Origin: Sycobia sp. Sy_11
Lineage: Eukaryota; Arthropoda; Insecta; Hymenoptera; Epichrysomallidae
Assembly: GCA_018907035.1 (NCBI GenBank)
Contig: JACCIC010000039.1
Span: 2,413,501-2,477,500 of the forward strand
Reading direction: 5' to 3'
Length of the DNA: 64,000 nt
The translations under genes and the position numbers were made by a program. Position 1 is the first letter of the stretch; every line of letters begins with the position of its first letter. Positions 36,318 to 49,001 of this stretch are shown here, piece after piece. The notes beneath the pieces are model-generated. The model saw only the letters and a list, made by a program, of their open reading frames with translations. It had not been told where the DNA came from and made no database searches.

Positions 36318-37851
36318 TTAACGGGAAGCTAGTGGGTAATCATCAATAGAACTATCTGCTAACAGTTCTGACATGAATTTTTTAAACTTAACATCTTGGG
36401 CATCAATAGATGATTTTCTTTCTACAATTAATTTTCGTTTTTTTGCTTGCAGTTCTTTTGTTTTTAGTAAAGAAGGTTCACAAGGACCAGGAATATCTAC
36501 AATTTTTCTTTTGCAGCCTTCTAATGAATCTGGCTTTTGAGTCTCTTCCCGAGCACGGCTCAATTCTGCAGTTAGATCTCCTAATTTTTGTTCCCACTCT
36601 TCTAAATGTTTTCTCATTTCTGCCAATTGAGTATCTTGATCTTGGATCTTCTTTGCATGCTCTTGTAATTTCAGACTTTGTAACCTCATTTGAAAGGATT
36701 GCCTATTCATTCTTAATTTCATTTTGCTCATCTGACCCTTTACACACAAGACAGTCATCTTATTTTTCTTAGTACGACTATAAATTTTTTTAAATGTTTG
36801 ATTAAGTTTATCCGCACTAAAATTATGTGGCAGTTGAGAATTCTTTGAATGAGAGTTATGATGAGAAATAATTAAGCTCTCGTAAGAACTTCCATTTGCA
36901 ACTACTGACGTACATATATTCTGTTTGAACTCTGGTAAAATTTTTTCATCAAAATGTTCCATTGCCATACTACTAATATCCCGAAGTTCTTGAAGAATTT
37001 CAGGAGTTCTGGGTGGTGTTTTCGAAATGCTTATTAAACGTAATACTCTGAATATTTCATCGATCACCTAAATTTAATCAAAAGATAGGATTATTTTTTT
37101 AGCACATAAAGTTAAAAAATTTATTCAAATATGTATCTATTATAACTTTAATACTGAACGTATATACATTTTGTATTTTTTATATTTAACTTTCAGCATT
37201 GATTTTACTATGGCTCTAAAATCTATTGAATTATATTAAAATAACACGATCTACTTACTTTTCCAGGAATAAAACAGCAAAGATTTAAATCAACATATTT
37301 TGTAAATGTCATGGATAACATAGAGATTCTCGTTTCTATGGCTGTTAATATATCACAATGACGTGCAAGAGGATGACTCCGTCTTTCTGATTCTCTGCGG
37401 GGTAGTTGACTTTTAACGGCTCTTAAGCACTGACCATGATACTTCTCTATTAAATTGAATCCACGGTTCAATAGTTTTTTACATATGTTATCGAATGTTT
37501 TACATACCTGTAAAAATTACATTCATTTCTCATATATAAACTTAGCAGATTTTGCGTATATTAAAATGTTACATTATTAAAATAATAGTCATTGTTTACA
37601 AAATATTATAACTTATGGTTTATAACGAAATTCATTTCATTGTTGCTTATTATATAATAACTTTACAAGTATAAAAAATTCATATTGACAGTGTAAAAAC
37701 TTTATCTCAATTAAAAAAAAATAATAACAAAAGGAGAATTTCTTACAATTCTGTTTTTAGCTATTTCATCATAAGAAAGATTGGAGAGTATTGATTCTAA
37801 AACAATATCAGGCAGATTTATAAATTCTAATGTAATTCCTTCTTCGTTCAT
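36318..37851 (-). CDS. FBXO28: F-box only protein 28, 3 exons, 367 aa
   Basis: Minus-strand exons: 37851-37747, 37507-37259 and 37067-36318; the sum is 1104 nt and all junctions are phase 0. Donors are ATT|GTAAGA and AAA|GTAAGT; acceptors are ACAG and TTAG. The F-box lies at about residues 10-50 (INLPDIVLESILSNLSYDEI, then CKTFDNICKKLLNRGF). Next come the highly conserved QLPRRESERRSHPLARH, KYVDLNLCCFIPGK and LQELRDISSMAMEHFDEKI. A coiled coil (about 232-295) and basic, nuclear-localisation-like stretches (GCKRK, KKRKLIVERK) close the protein. Human FBXO28 is 368 aa with the same order of blocks. Known role of the family: substrate receptor of an SCF (SKP1-CUL1) ubiquitin ligase in the nucleus. 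The start ATG sits in GAACGA-AATG... context with no in-frame upstream ATG nearby. Confidence 0.94.
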
Positions 37852-38365
37852 TTTGATTCTTTATCTTGAATTTAAAAGCGTGTAGTGCGTGTTGAAGATC
37901 TCGAATTTTCTGAAAATTAGAGCTCCTTAAAATTTGTTTTCACTTTAATCTTGCTTTGGTAAATATAAAAAATCACAGGTCAACTGGATAAAAGAGTCAT
38001 TCACTTTCATTGCTTGATTATTGAACAAAAGTGAAATTGCACCGAAACTAAGCAGATTAAGTTATGTAGTCGAGGTTGTCACGACTTTGCACGATACTCT
38101 CGCGAGAAATCAGAAACGATGTCCCTGGGTTATTGCGCGGCGACGCAACAAAAGTTGCGACAGTCGTAATCACGTCCCGTATTCCAGTAATAACACGACG
38201 AAGGTCTGGGCAAATTAACTGAAACTTTTAAGGTTCAGTTTCTTTGACAACTTCGACAAAATTTGCAGGCGCATTTATTATGCGCGATTCAATTGCGTTC
38301 CACTGATATTAGTTTTCAGCAGTCGCTGATTTCACGAAACAGGGAGGGGAGATGCCATTGAAGAA

Positions 38366-38418
<53 letters not shown>

Positions 38419-39909
38419 TGGATATGTATATAATTATATATATAGCTACAGAATTCAGCAAGGAATTCAGTTTTAGAGATACAGAGAAACAGTAGCGCCT
38501 GGCAGCGTACACCAATATGCTACAGTTCGGACCGCACAGAACATGCCAGAGACCTGATATGTGGTTCTCGTTCGCTCGAATCACTTGGTTACGCAGGCGA
38601 TGAAAAAACTGAGATCTGCTGATGAGAGATCCGACCAGCAAACAGTGGCGCTCATGTCACATAAATTCACACACTACTCATTCATGCGGCATGCCGCCAG
38701 AGCCCATATAGCTGCTCATACTTTTCACTTCTTGTCTACCCTCCATTATAGAGGTTCCTTAGATACTTCGTATAATATTATCAGATATTCATTATATTTA
38801 TTATAATCAAATTATTTCATATAAATGAATTACAAAATGACATGTCATATTCAATATTGTAATATGACCTTAAACGTCATTTGACTGTCATGACAAATAA
38901 AAGCACACCTGAGCACACAAAAGCAAAATCAGTATGTTTTAATATTTTAACAATTTTAATTATATAGGGGTTTTCGATCCTCCATAGCAATCCCAGCAGT
39001 CCATAGCAGGTTTTAATTCAATATTGGTTAAATGACCGTCATTAATAATTTTGTCACATAACGCGGCGTTCGTAAAAATAAATTAACACCTGTTATCACT
39101 CTGTTATTACTTTATTCATCTTAAATTTGAAAATGGTAATTTTAAAAAATAATTTTGTTAATAAATAACATGGCGTATAATACAATTTTCTATTTTTAAA
39201 TGTATTAATTTATATTTAATAATTTCTTAAACATGTAATATGAAGTAAAATATCACTTTATATTTTTAAATAAATGAATTTTAAAAACTATATAAATATA
39301 TAAAATATTTATAATTTATAAAAATATACTTATAGATTTTTGTATAATGTATTTATAAATATTCAAATACCTTAAAGTGAATTTAATCTTAAATTGATAC
39401 TCTGAAAAAATTTTATGTAATACGTAAAAATACAATAAAATCTATTATACAATTAAAATACTATTTATATTTAAATCGGTTTCATTTTCTTCATAGCACT
39501 CCAGATTAAATCAAAACTGTCTTTTTTTTTTATAAATCATTTTAGATTAAGAGCTTGAAGTTGTGTTTTTATGTAATTTTACCAATGCTCTCCCGATTTG
39601 AATTGTTGCATTGCGCTATTGTTACTTGAGTATATAGCGATGAGAACTCACATCTCCAGCACTAGAGCCCTCTGGTGATACTCAGCGTCTCGGCGAGATT
39701 TTGTAAATGTCATGCTACACGCTATCTACACGCAACACTCGTGTACTACCTTTGAAATACACATTCATGTATACCTGATGCCAAGTTGATGCCAGGTAAT
39801 ATGTAAGACGCGTATACAGTTGCGCGTGCAACATTTAATATATACAAAAATTATCAGAGAATATTAACTTCGATTATTGTATTGCCTCTCGCTACCCCGA
39901 TAAATTTTT

Positions 39910-39963
<54 letters not shown>

Positions 39964-40480
39964 TTAATGATGCCGATGTGTAATAAATGTCCTTTTCTCA
40001 GAAAAAGTAATTAAAGGATATAAGATTTTTTCTTTAAAATATAATATCAATTGTTTGATGATAAAAATAGGTAGTTATGTTTCCTGATCCCTGTTGCGCG
40101 TGCGCTGTTAGAAATTTGCTTTTTATCAAGCGGCAAATATACGATAATTTAAATCTCTGGTTTCATCATTCGTAGGCTCATTATTGCTTGTTTTAATTAA
40201 TAATTTTTTTCATTTCATAAGCTTCACAGTAGAAAACATATTTTACCATTAATCAATGCTGAATAATCCAGCTACATTTACATTATGCGTGTCTTCTATT
40301 TCGCCATAAGACGTAATATATTTTTTTAATATTATTAATATTTTATATATTAATATTTAATAAGAATTTTATTATATTAACATTTAATAAACTTAATATT
40401 TATTTTCCAATATATGGATGTAAAATGTAAAAAATAGCAAACGTGGCGATAAGAAGTTTCCGAATGGTTTGATGTCTCTC
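37852..40480. other. intergenic DNA right of FBXO28, no gene recognised
   Basis: 37860-38300 presumably holds the FBXO28 promoter. A (GT)n array lies at 38377-38417 and a (TA)n array at 39915-39960. The rest is AT-rich with only short frames. At 38833-38910 there are overlapping palindromic words (ATGACATGTCAT, CAATATTG) of unknown meaning. Confidence 0.5.
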
Positions 40481-40699
40481 ATAATATATAATGCAGAGCA
40501 AAAAAAAAGGAACAACGCACGTCTGCGAGGGCGAAGCCATCCATTATATTGGGGTCAATGACCAATGGGCATTGACGTTGCAGTTAGCAGCGGTTAGCGG
40601 CATATCGGATAGATTCGAACAGATTCGAATATATAGGCAAATCTATAAGTGCACCGTGCACGGCTCATATTATATACATACAGATATATATGTTTATGC

Positions 40700-41532
40700 A
40701 AAATCGTCAGTAGCAGCAGCTGGTAGCAGTAGCAGCTGCCAGGAGGGTGCGCGGCGCGCGCGATTGTATTCGGGGAGTCGATTTGGGGCTGCAGTGCGTA
40801 CGCGCTGACGTAGTCCTTACCCCGTGAACTGCCGCGCCATCGCGGTGGCGGCGGTGGTACTTCGGCGGTACCCGCTGCTGCACGCGGCGCACGCATGAAA
40901 GCAAAAATTTTATTTTCCCGGCCCCGCCGCGAGGGAGCATCAGAGAGACCACAGAACAGAGATCATTCTATAGCTATAGCTGCCATCTTTGCCGATATCA
41001 GAGTTTCTCTTTCTCTCTCTCTCTCTCGCTGTCGCTGTTTCTCACTCTTATATATGCATACGTTTATCGGTATGCTATTGTAATACAGTACAGCGCCGCT
41101 CCGACCATCGACGGCGCGCGCTACCGTCACTTCATCGGCCCTCCGCGCACGCCTGCTGCATGCGCGCCCGTCGCCGCCGCGAGGAACGCCGAACGAAGCG
41201 CGGCACATGGTCCGCGGTTTAGTTAGTCGCTCCGTCGGTGTCCCTCTTGCGCGATCGTCGCATCATCTGAGCAATTGTAAAGGTGTACGAGCCCGCGCAG
41301 TATACTACTGCTATATATATATATAAAGAAAAAGAGAGACGGAGACAGAAATAGATCTTTATTTCACCAGGCGCACATCAGACAAATTTTGTCGTACATA
41401 ATACATATGTATATATTGTTAGTAGTCGTACGTATATAAATGCATAGAATATATGCGCGCGCTCTTATCGGGTTATTATAATATACATATATATGTATAG
41501 TTATATTGTATAGTCGCGCAGTTCGTCGTTGT

Positions 41533-41563
<31 letters not shown>

Positions 41564-41769
41564 TATCCCTCGGTTGTTATATAGCAATAGTAGCAGTAGT
41601 CGAGGAGAAAGAGAAAGAAAGAAGAGGGAGAAAAAGAAAGAGAGTGAGAAAGAGAGTAACCCTGGTGCGTGTCGTGCAGCAACTCAGTGATAATACGAAT
41701 ATCATAAACTCCTTGTACCACAGAGGGAACGTGCAGCGTGTGCGCTAACTCAATATCGGAGCAGCAGCC

Positions 41770-41816
<47 letters not shown>

Positions 41817-41913
41817 AAGAGAAAGACAGTGTGTGTGAGAAAGAGAGAGAGAGTGAGAGAGCTGTCCAGATAACCAAGCCGGAGGTCTCAGAGGAGAGAT
41901 AGAGATAATAAAT
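40700..41913 (+). promoter_or_regulatory. GC-rich promoter/5' leader of the gene starting at 41914
   Basis: CpG-rich sequence (40740-41230) leads through a transcript-like stretch with GTC repeats (41523-41561) and GA repeats (41585-41660, 41769-41860) to the ATG at 41914. A region such as 41216-41235 (GGTTTAGTTAGTCGCTCCG) has an initiator-like look, but the start site cannot be fixed from sequence. Confidence 0.4.
41523..41561. repeat. (GTC)n trinucleotide repeat
   Basis: About eleven GTC units in the GC-rich leader upstream of the ATG at 41914; probably transcribed but untranslated. Confidence 0.9.
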
Positions 41914-41976
41914 ATGGCCTTCAACGGGGACGGGCCCCACTCGAAGAGACAGAGGCTGGAGGAGTCAGGACACAGG
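41914..41976 (+). CDS. probable first coding exon of an unrecognised nuclear protein
   Basis: ATG in good context (ATAAATATGG) opens 21 codons, MAFNGDGPHSKRQRLEESGH plus Arg, then a consensus donor AGG|GTGAGC in phase 0. SKRQRLE resembles a basic nuclear-localisation motif, and short N-termini of this form are common in chromatin and transcription regulators. The next exon is not identifiable in the 22 kb to the right, so intron 1 would be long. The exon is too short to name the gene. The GC-rich region upstream supports a real promoter. Confidence 0.5.
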
Positions 41977-42000
41977 GTGAGCACACACATGGATGCTTTT

Positions 42001-42003
<3 letters not shown>

Positions 42004-42060
<57 letters not shown>
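42004..42060. repeat. (TA)n array
   Basis: About 28 TA units starting 27 bp after the donor of the exon at 41914. Further arrays in the same region lie at 42815-42868, 43181-43210, 43721-43768, 45547-45594 and 48953-48996. Confidence 0.95.
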
Positions 42061-42065
<5 letters not shown>

Positions 42066-42253
42066 CATTATTATTAACCTTAAAACAATATTGCTTGGCA
42101 ACGCGACGCGTTTTTGTAGTATATAATAATGCGTGCACGGTGTGCTGTGCGGGCGCCGCGGAACAAAGAGGGGGGCACACTCGCCGGTGCGAGCTCGCGA
42201 GTGAAAGAGAGAGATAGTGCGAGAGAGAGGCTGTGAGACTCTGATGCGATGAA

Positions 42254-42320
42254 GCGTGTGTGTGTGTGTGTGTGTCTCGTGGGTATAGCCTGTTTGTGTG
42301 TGCGCGCGCGCGCGCGCGTA
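42254..42320. repeat. (GT)n-(GC)n alternating purine-pyrimidine tract
   Basis: GT repeats, a short break, then TGTGTGCGCGCGCGCGCGCG. Such tracts can adopt left-handed DNA under supercoiling (known chemistry; not shown here). Confidence 0.85.
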
Positions 42321-42580
42321 TGTGCGTCTGCTCCCTCGCGAAATAAGCAGCTCCTCTCTTTCTCCCTTCCTCGCTCACCTTCGCGAAAGATAACAGACGC
42401 GTCCGAGATGCTCTCTCGCTCTCTTTGGTGCACCGTGTACGCACATCCGTGTACCCAACCACGGCGCGTGAGTCCGCCGTGTCCCGCGCCGGCGGCGAGC
42501 CCATGTCGTTGTCGTCGTCAGCATCGTCGTTGGTCGGTGCGAAAAGGACCGAGTGTGTGTTACGTGTGCATATGTGTGTG

Positions 42581-42583
<3 letters not shown>

Positions 42584-42650
<67 letters not shown>
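42584..42650. repeat. (GT)n array
   Basis: About 30 GT units, nearly uninterrupted, in the presumed first intron of the gene starting at 41914. Confidence 0.95.
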
Positions 42651-42651
<1 letters not shown>

Positions 42652-42811
42652 ACGAGCAAATGCCCTTGGTATACCTGGGCGCGATGAGCATTTTACGCGA
42701 AAAAATCCCGTCCGACTGGCCATGATCCTGTATAACCCAACGTACGGCGGGTGGGGGAGGAGGAGGAGGAGGAGGCGACTTTTACGGGTTCTCCTCATCC
42801 GTTCAGTACTC

Positions 42812-42870
<59 letters not shown>

Positions 42871-43011
42871 CGACAACCTGTTATCTTTCTCTTTTGCTTC
42901 TCTCTTCCGATGATTTCTCTACGGTAACATTATTAAATGTAAATATAGGTGCGCGGGGAAAACGCGGTGAGCGTTTTATTCTATATAGTGACGGCGATGC
43001 CGGGGAGTTGT

Positions 43012-43060
<49 letters not shown>

Positions 43061-43173
43061 GAGGTAGTCTCGCGCGCGCTCGCGAACGAAATAGGTATAT
43101 TGATTATTTCGTGCGAAGGCGCCGCCGACGGACGGGGAAACGCGCGCGCGTGGCTCGCTAGCATCGCTAGCGA

Positions 43174-43223
<50 letters not shown>

Positions 43224-43717
43224 TACATACATACATACATATACGCACGCTAATCGCGAGATCATTATTTTCACCATTATAACGCACCCGGGCGCGTGCT
43301 CGCTTCCTGCGTCGCGTCTATGTAATACGTTACCTACACCTATACATTCGAGCCGTCCTGCTTTCGTGAGGGGTTTTGTGTTTTGAGTAAAGTGGAGGGG
43401 GAGTGTTTATTTTTTTTTCTTTCCCACCCACGCGATAGGGGTTTTTTTTTTTTTTTTAATCTATCTATCGTCCAGAGAAAATGTAAAGAGGGTAAAGAGG
43501 GCTCGTGGAGCGGCCAGGAGCGGCGCGAAGGGGGGACGGGTCGATCGATATTTTGCGAAAATTTGTAGCGCGTGCCGCGGGGGCTTTTGCGGGTACGCGA
43601 CGCCCGTGAGGTGCGGGCAACGCGGACTAGTACAAAGGTGGTCGAGGAGGAGCCAAAATGGAGCCGGGGCTCGGAGGAAGTTAAAGGGTTCGTGTAGTTG
43701 CGTGCGTAATATACACG

Positions 43718-43772
<55 letters not shown>

Positions 43773-44022
43773 CATATATAATGCGCGCGTGTATTTTGGA
43801 GGAAATCCGAGGGACATCGCTCGCGGTCGGCTAAAGGAGCGAGGGAGGATACAACTGCCCGGGGCTCGCGTATACTCGGAATTCCGATAGAATTGGTGGG
43901 CGGCAAGAGGTGAAGAGGGGAATGGATGGATAGATAGAAGTATGCGTAAAATAGACAATTAGATGATACTCGACACGTTCGGTGCGCGTGTGTATAATAT
44001 ATGTAATATTAACCGGCGAGGA

Positions 44023-44053
<31 letters not shown>

Positions 44054-45542
44054 TGAGAGACGGAGAGGGGCCAAAGACCTAGGAATTCTAGCAGCCGACG
44101 CGGAATATTACGATTACGCGCGCGTGCGTGGCATAATGCTGTTGTCACAGACGGCTTGACATAAGCGATAAATTACAACCTCGCGAGCGCGCTGCGCCGG
44201 CGAGGCTCGATAATAAATCCGGAGGAGCTTCTCGCCGTTCTCTTTACCGCGTACGTTTTATTTATTTATATATTTCCTCGCTTCCCTCCGCGATCCTTTT
44301 TTCGCACGATTTTTTTTTTCTTTTCGTCCGGGAGCGAACTTCCGTCGTCTCTCTTTACGTTATGCTCTTCCATTCCTCTCCCCCCCCTCCCCCACTTCTT
44401 TTTACCCGGCACGACGGAAAATTGCGTGCGATTGTGAAGGAGGGGGGGGGGTGGTCGATGCCCCGAACAAATTGGGAAATATTGTACGAGGACGTTTCGA
44501 GCTCTCGGTCTCTTTTTTGTTTCGTCATTTTTCGAGAGCAAAAGTAATAATAAAATAAAAGAAAGAGTTGGGAAGATCGCAATTTTCAGTAATTGTGTTC
44601 AGTTTTATTTGAAGCACATTATTTATTAAGCAATTATTTATTTATACTTTCACAAGAGAATTCTCATAAAACATATAATTTAGGCGGAATTCATCGAAGA
44701 GATGATTTAAGAATTGTAAAATAATGAAAGTGCCGAGCTTTGTAATCACGGGCACAATAAATATCGATCGAAGCATTGTATCAGAACAAATAATTGTTAA
44801 AATTTTAAAAATAAACCGCTTTTATTATATCTTTAGAATATAGTGAGTAAAAATTAATATGCCAAGATGTGTCTCAATGCGTGCGCACGATCTGGAATGT
44901 TTGATCGCGAGAAGGAGCGTCGCTGAAATGCGTAGAGAATATAAAGTTTTGTCAATTTATAAATTTCAAATTTATATTTTATGTCGTAGGAGTGACGAAG
45001 GCATTAATAATTTTTATAATGGAATGCAGTAATTTTACTTAAGCCAGAAATAAATCATTTTATCCAGATTCACGTGTAATAGTTGGATGAAAAATTTAAA
45101 AACAGTCAATAGAACACCGAAACAGATGTCGATCCGTCGTGAGATAGAGCGACCTTAAACGACGATAATATTTTCTTGAGCATTTTCGAAAATTCCAGTT
45201 TCTTTTACTAATTTTTTAATAAAAATCTTTACAAATATAATCGTTTTTCCGTTTGTGTTTCCGTACGTGTACATATTTATAATAAAAACAAGAATTTATA
45301 CTATTCTTGTTTTATTACTGTTCTATTAGAAATTTCATAAATTTTAATTACTAATGAAGTAACTCCCCTTGCATTATTATCATTAACCTATTTTTTTGTA
45401 CAATAACAAATTGATCTTAACTTATATAAAGATTAATCTCTTTTCATGACAATTATTTTTGGGCTTTTGTGAATATATTCATACCATAATTTGTTCTCAC
45501 AGATATTAAGTTAAACAAATGACGCAACCTAGTTTTTTTTTT

Positions 45543-45598
<56 letters not shown>

Positions 45599-47938
45599 CC
45601 TTCTTCTCATTCCCTTTAATAAAAACGAATATTTGGGAAAGAATTCTAATAACGGCTTTTCCGAACCTCTCTCGCTCATTTTTTTTTTTCATTCTTGATA
45701 GGCCTCGCAAAAAAGCCACCCCTATTCGATTCTCATTGTCAGTCGCGTTTATCATATCCGAGCACATCGTCGGCGAAGCGCGAGAGAGGAGGTCATTCAG
45801 AAAAAGAAAGAGAAAAAAAACGAGGGTGCTCTTGTCGTCTCCGTGGTCGGCTCTTCGTACATCGTTCGCTTGTCCGCGGCGACGCAACGCGCGTCAAACA
45901 TTTGAAAGGTGCCATTCGTGCGAAACGAAGCCGGCGATAATATTTTTCTTCGGGCTTCTTTATTATCGCTCATTAGTTTCGATACGCGACCATAGTAACG
46001 TCGAGTAATTTTGCATTTTAACCGTCTCCAGGAGTGGGACGGGAGAGCCCATCTTTCGAAGCACTGATGGAAATAATTTCAAAAATTCTATAAAAATTAC
46101 GTGAAAAAATTTAAATTTAAAAATTCGTTTTGGTCGTTTATGGAATGATTTAAAAAATGAAAACAAACGAGAATATTTAAGAGACCATATTTTTTCTGCT
46201 AAAGATGTAAATTTTGGAGGAATGACGAAAATTTTTATTGGAAATGGAAAAGCTGTCGTTTCGTTTAGCAGGTAGGATGGAAAATCACAATAGAAAACAC
46301 AACATTGGCATGGGGAAAAACTGAAATTATAATGCTACTTTACGCCGGAAAGGGAGGAGGGCTTTCCTCGATATGTTTATACTCATGCTTTTATGATGGA
46401 AATTATTCTCTTTTACAGCTGCTCTTTCTCTCTCTTTTTTTATAGTACACTCGGTAGAATTCTCGCTAATGTTGTTTTTCTTTTTTCCCTTTTTTTTTTT
46501 TTTAATTATTTTTTAGTATTGTATAAAGTTCTGAAGCAAATGACAAAATGCAGGACAGTGAAAAGAAAGCTCGTAAAGTTTTTGTATACTTTTAAAGCTT
46601 TTATAAGAGATGAGAGAAAAAATTAAGTACATACTCTTTAATAAGTAACAAATATTTTTTTTTTATTATTTTCATATTGAAACATGGGATTGAAAGTAAA
46701 AATTTGTTCAATGTAGAGCTTAAACATATCAAACTAAGGCTGATAAAATAATCTTTACGAGAGAGCTTTTTCCTTTTTATGAGTTTACCTTTATTGGATG
46801 GTCTTTTTTCACAGTTGCTAGAATATTTGCTAAATATATCATTTTCTTTATTGCTACACGAAGGATAATGGTAAGATTATTTTTACCCCAAAGGCAACAA
46901 TAATATAATGAAAGTACGAACGTACTCGAATGTTTTGCTCCCCCTATATTATATATACTCACACGTGTGGATTACGCGCGTTAATGTTGATTCAGTGAAA
47001 ATCGGAGAACTCCAGCGAGGATAAAGGAAGGAGGGTATTGTTATACTGAAACTATATATTATTACTCCTAACGACAACAAAAAACATACATTTTTTAAGT
47101 AAAAATAAATTAATGTAAATGAATTTATTAATAAATGTTAAAGACACAAAAAATAAACAAATAAAAAATAGTCAAAGGAACAAAATAGAAGGAACTGAAC
47201 ATAACAGCGATATGTGGTTACTGACCATAATTGAATAATAAAATTCTTCATCTGTAGTAATTTATGTCTATACATTCGATTTGACACAGCCAAAATAGTC
47301 TTCTCTATTTAAATAGTAACGAGAGGCAGTATTTCCAATTCATTTTTGTTTTTGTATTACATATTCTCAGTTTAATCAGAGCGTGGAAATAATAATATTG
47401 AAGTGCACTTTGATTCGGACCTCCGCTTGACGCGGCAATAAGCGCGGCAACAATCGTCATGCAAAAATACTTGAAAAATAACCGGTCGTTTTATTTTGAA
47501 CCCAGTCTAATTATTAAAAAAACTCATTGAGCAAAATACAATAATTAAGTTTTGAGTTAAATTTAGCTTTATATAAAATATTTTATTAGAATAATATTTA
47601 ATTGCAAACTTAATATTATGTACACGATTTTAGACATTGGTTGTATTATTGTACTACTCTTACATATGTTTAATTTGTTTCTGCGTGAATTACACGTTTC
47701 TTTTTTTTGTTTTAATTGCAACAGAACGCAATTAATTCTCCTCTATTATTAACATAACGATAAAAACTGAGAACGTTATCGATCGACTTTTGTAATTTGC
47801 CGTGTTTAAATTTTACATCGTTGTTAAATCGGCTAACAATGAAAATTAATTATTATCTGTGTAATATGTGATAAGTGGTAGCGAAATTCAAACAGGACGA
47901 TGCAAATTATTGTATGATTTTTTAAAAAATCTGACTTT

Positions 47939-48060
47939 ATACACGATCTGTCCAATAAGTACTGCGCAATTATAATAGCGATTGCGGTAATATTTGTCAT
48001 TTGCATTTCATTTGATAAAATTGAATGTATTAAAATAACCCTAAAGCAACTCTTTGAAGA
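47939..48060. other. possible solo mariner end
   Basis: TATACACGATCTGTCCAATAAGTACTGCGC resembles the end of the mariner at 21968 (CGAGGGCGGTTCAATAAGTACCCG): both share the CAATAAGTAC core and start with CGA after TA. No partner end or transposase follows within 2 kb, so this would be a truncated remnant. Confidence 0.35.
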
Positions 48061-48442
48061 ACAAAGGGTAATAAATGAATTTTCATTTTTTTTTATTTTC
48101 TATTAAATCACTCTTCGGGTATAGTTCACGAATAAGTGTGAAGAGCGCGCGCGCGCGAACGACGAAAATAAAAAAAAAAAAAAACAACAAAAATAATTTG
48201 GAAATCGCAAGAACGTTTCGCACCGGCCAGAAGGGAGGATAGAGCTAGTGATAAGGGAGAAGGGTCAGGCGCTCGATTAAGGATACAAATGATAAGAATA
48301 TTGCCCTGGCAGACGTCGTACCGCTTGCTCTATGCGCGCATTCACTCGCTGGACCCGCTATAATAATTTGCCCGTGAAATATTATAGCGAGCGCAGTAGA
48401 AAGTTTTGCGCGGAAAGTGGGGCGATAGAGAGGGAAAGGGGG

Positions 48443-48495
<53 letters not shown>

Positions 48496-48641
48496 ATTTG
48501 AGAGGGTTGGAGAGATTGTCGTTCGAGAGAGCATCGTTCGTTCACGAGACACCGAAAGCATTGGGCCACAGTGCACTCACTGATGCAGCTCCGACGGTAC
48601 GCTGGATAATATTAACTTTTGTCTCTTTATATATACAGCTA

Positions 48642-48679
<38 letters not shown>

Positions 48680-48948
48680 TCCCTTTTTAACATCTCTGAC
48701 GCCTTGTGACTAATGACCGCTCGTTACATTGTGCGCTTTCATTCCCAGACATTAAACCTGAATCCTCTCTGTATTTTTCATCTGCCTATTTCCGAAATTC
48801 CGTTTCGAATGAGTCTCTGAAAAAAAAGTATACCCATTATATTTCGTTTGCGTCCAGACGGAACATTGCATCTTTGCAACCGCTTCTGCTGACCAACAAT
48901 TAAATAAAAGCTTAGGTAATCCAATTGGGCGTGGGTATCAATAATATA

Positions 48949-49001
<53 letters not shown>

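Noticed and set aside
41965..42798. 277-codon minus-strand frame
   Set aside because: Built from HTHTHT and YIYIYI repeats plus GC-rich sequence; the plus-strand exon at 41914 has a better start and donor.
43340..43958. 165-188 codon minus-strand frames
   Set aside because: Open in two phases across GC-rich and TA-repeat DNA without homology.
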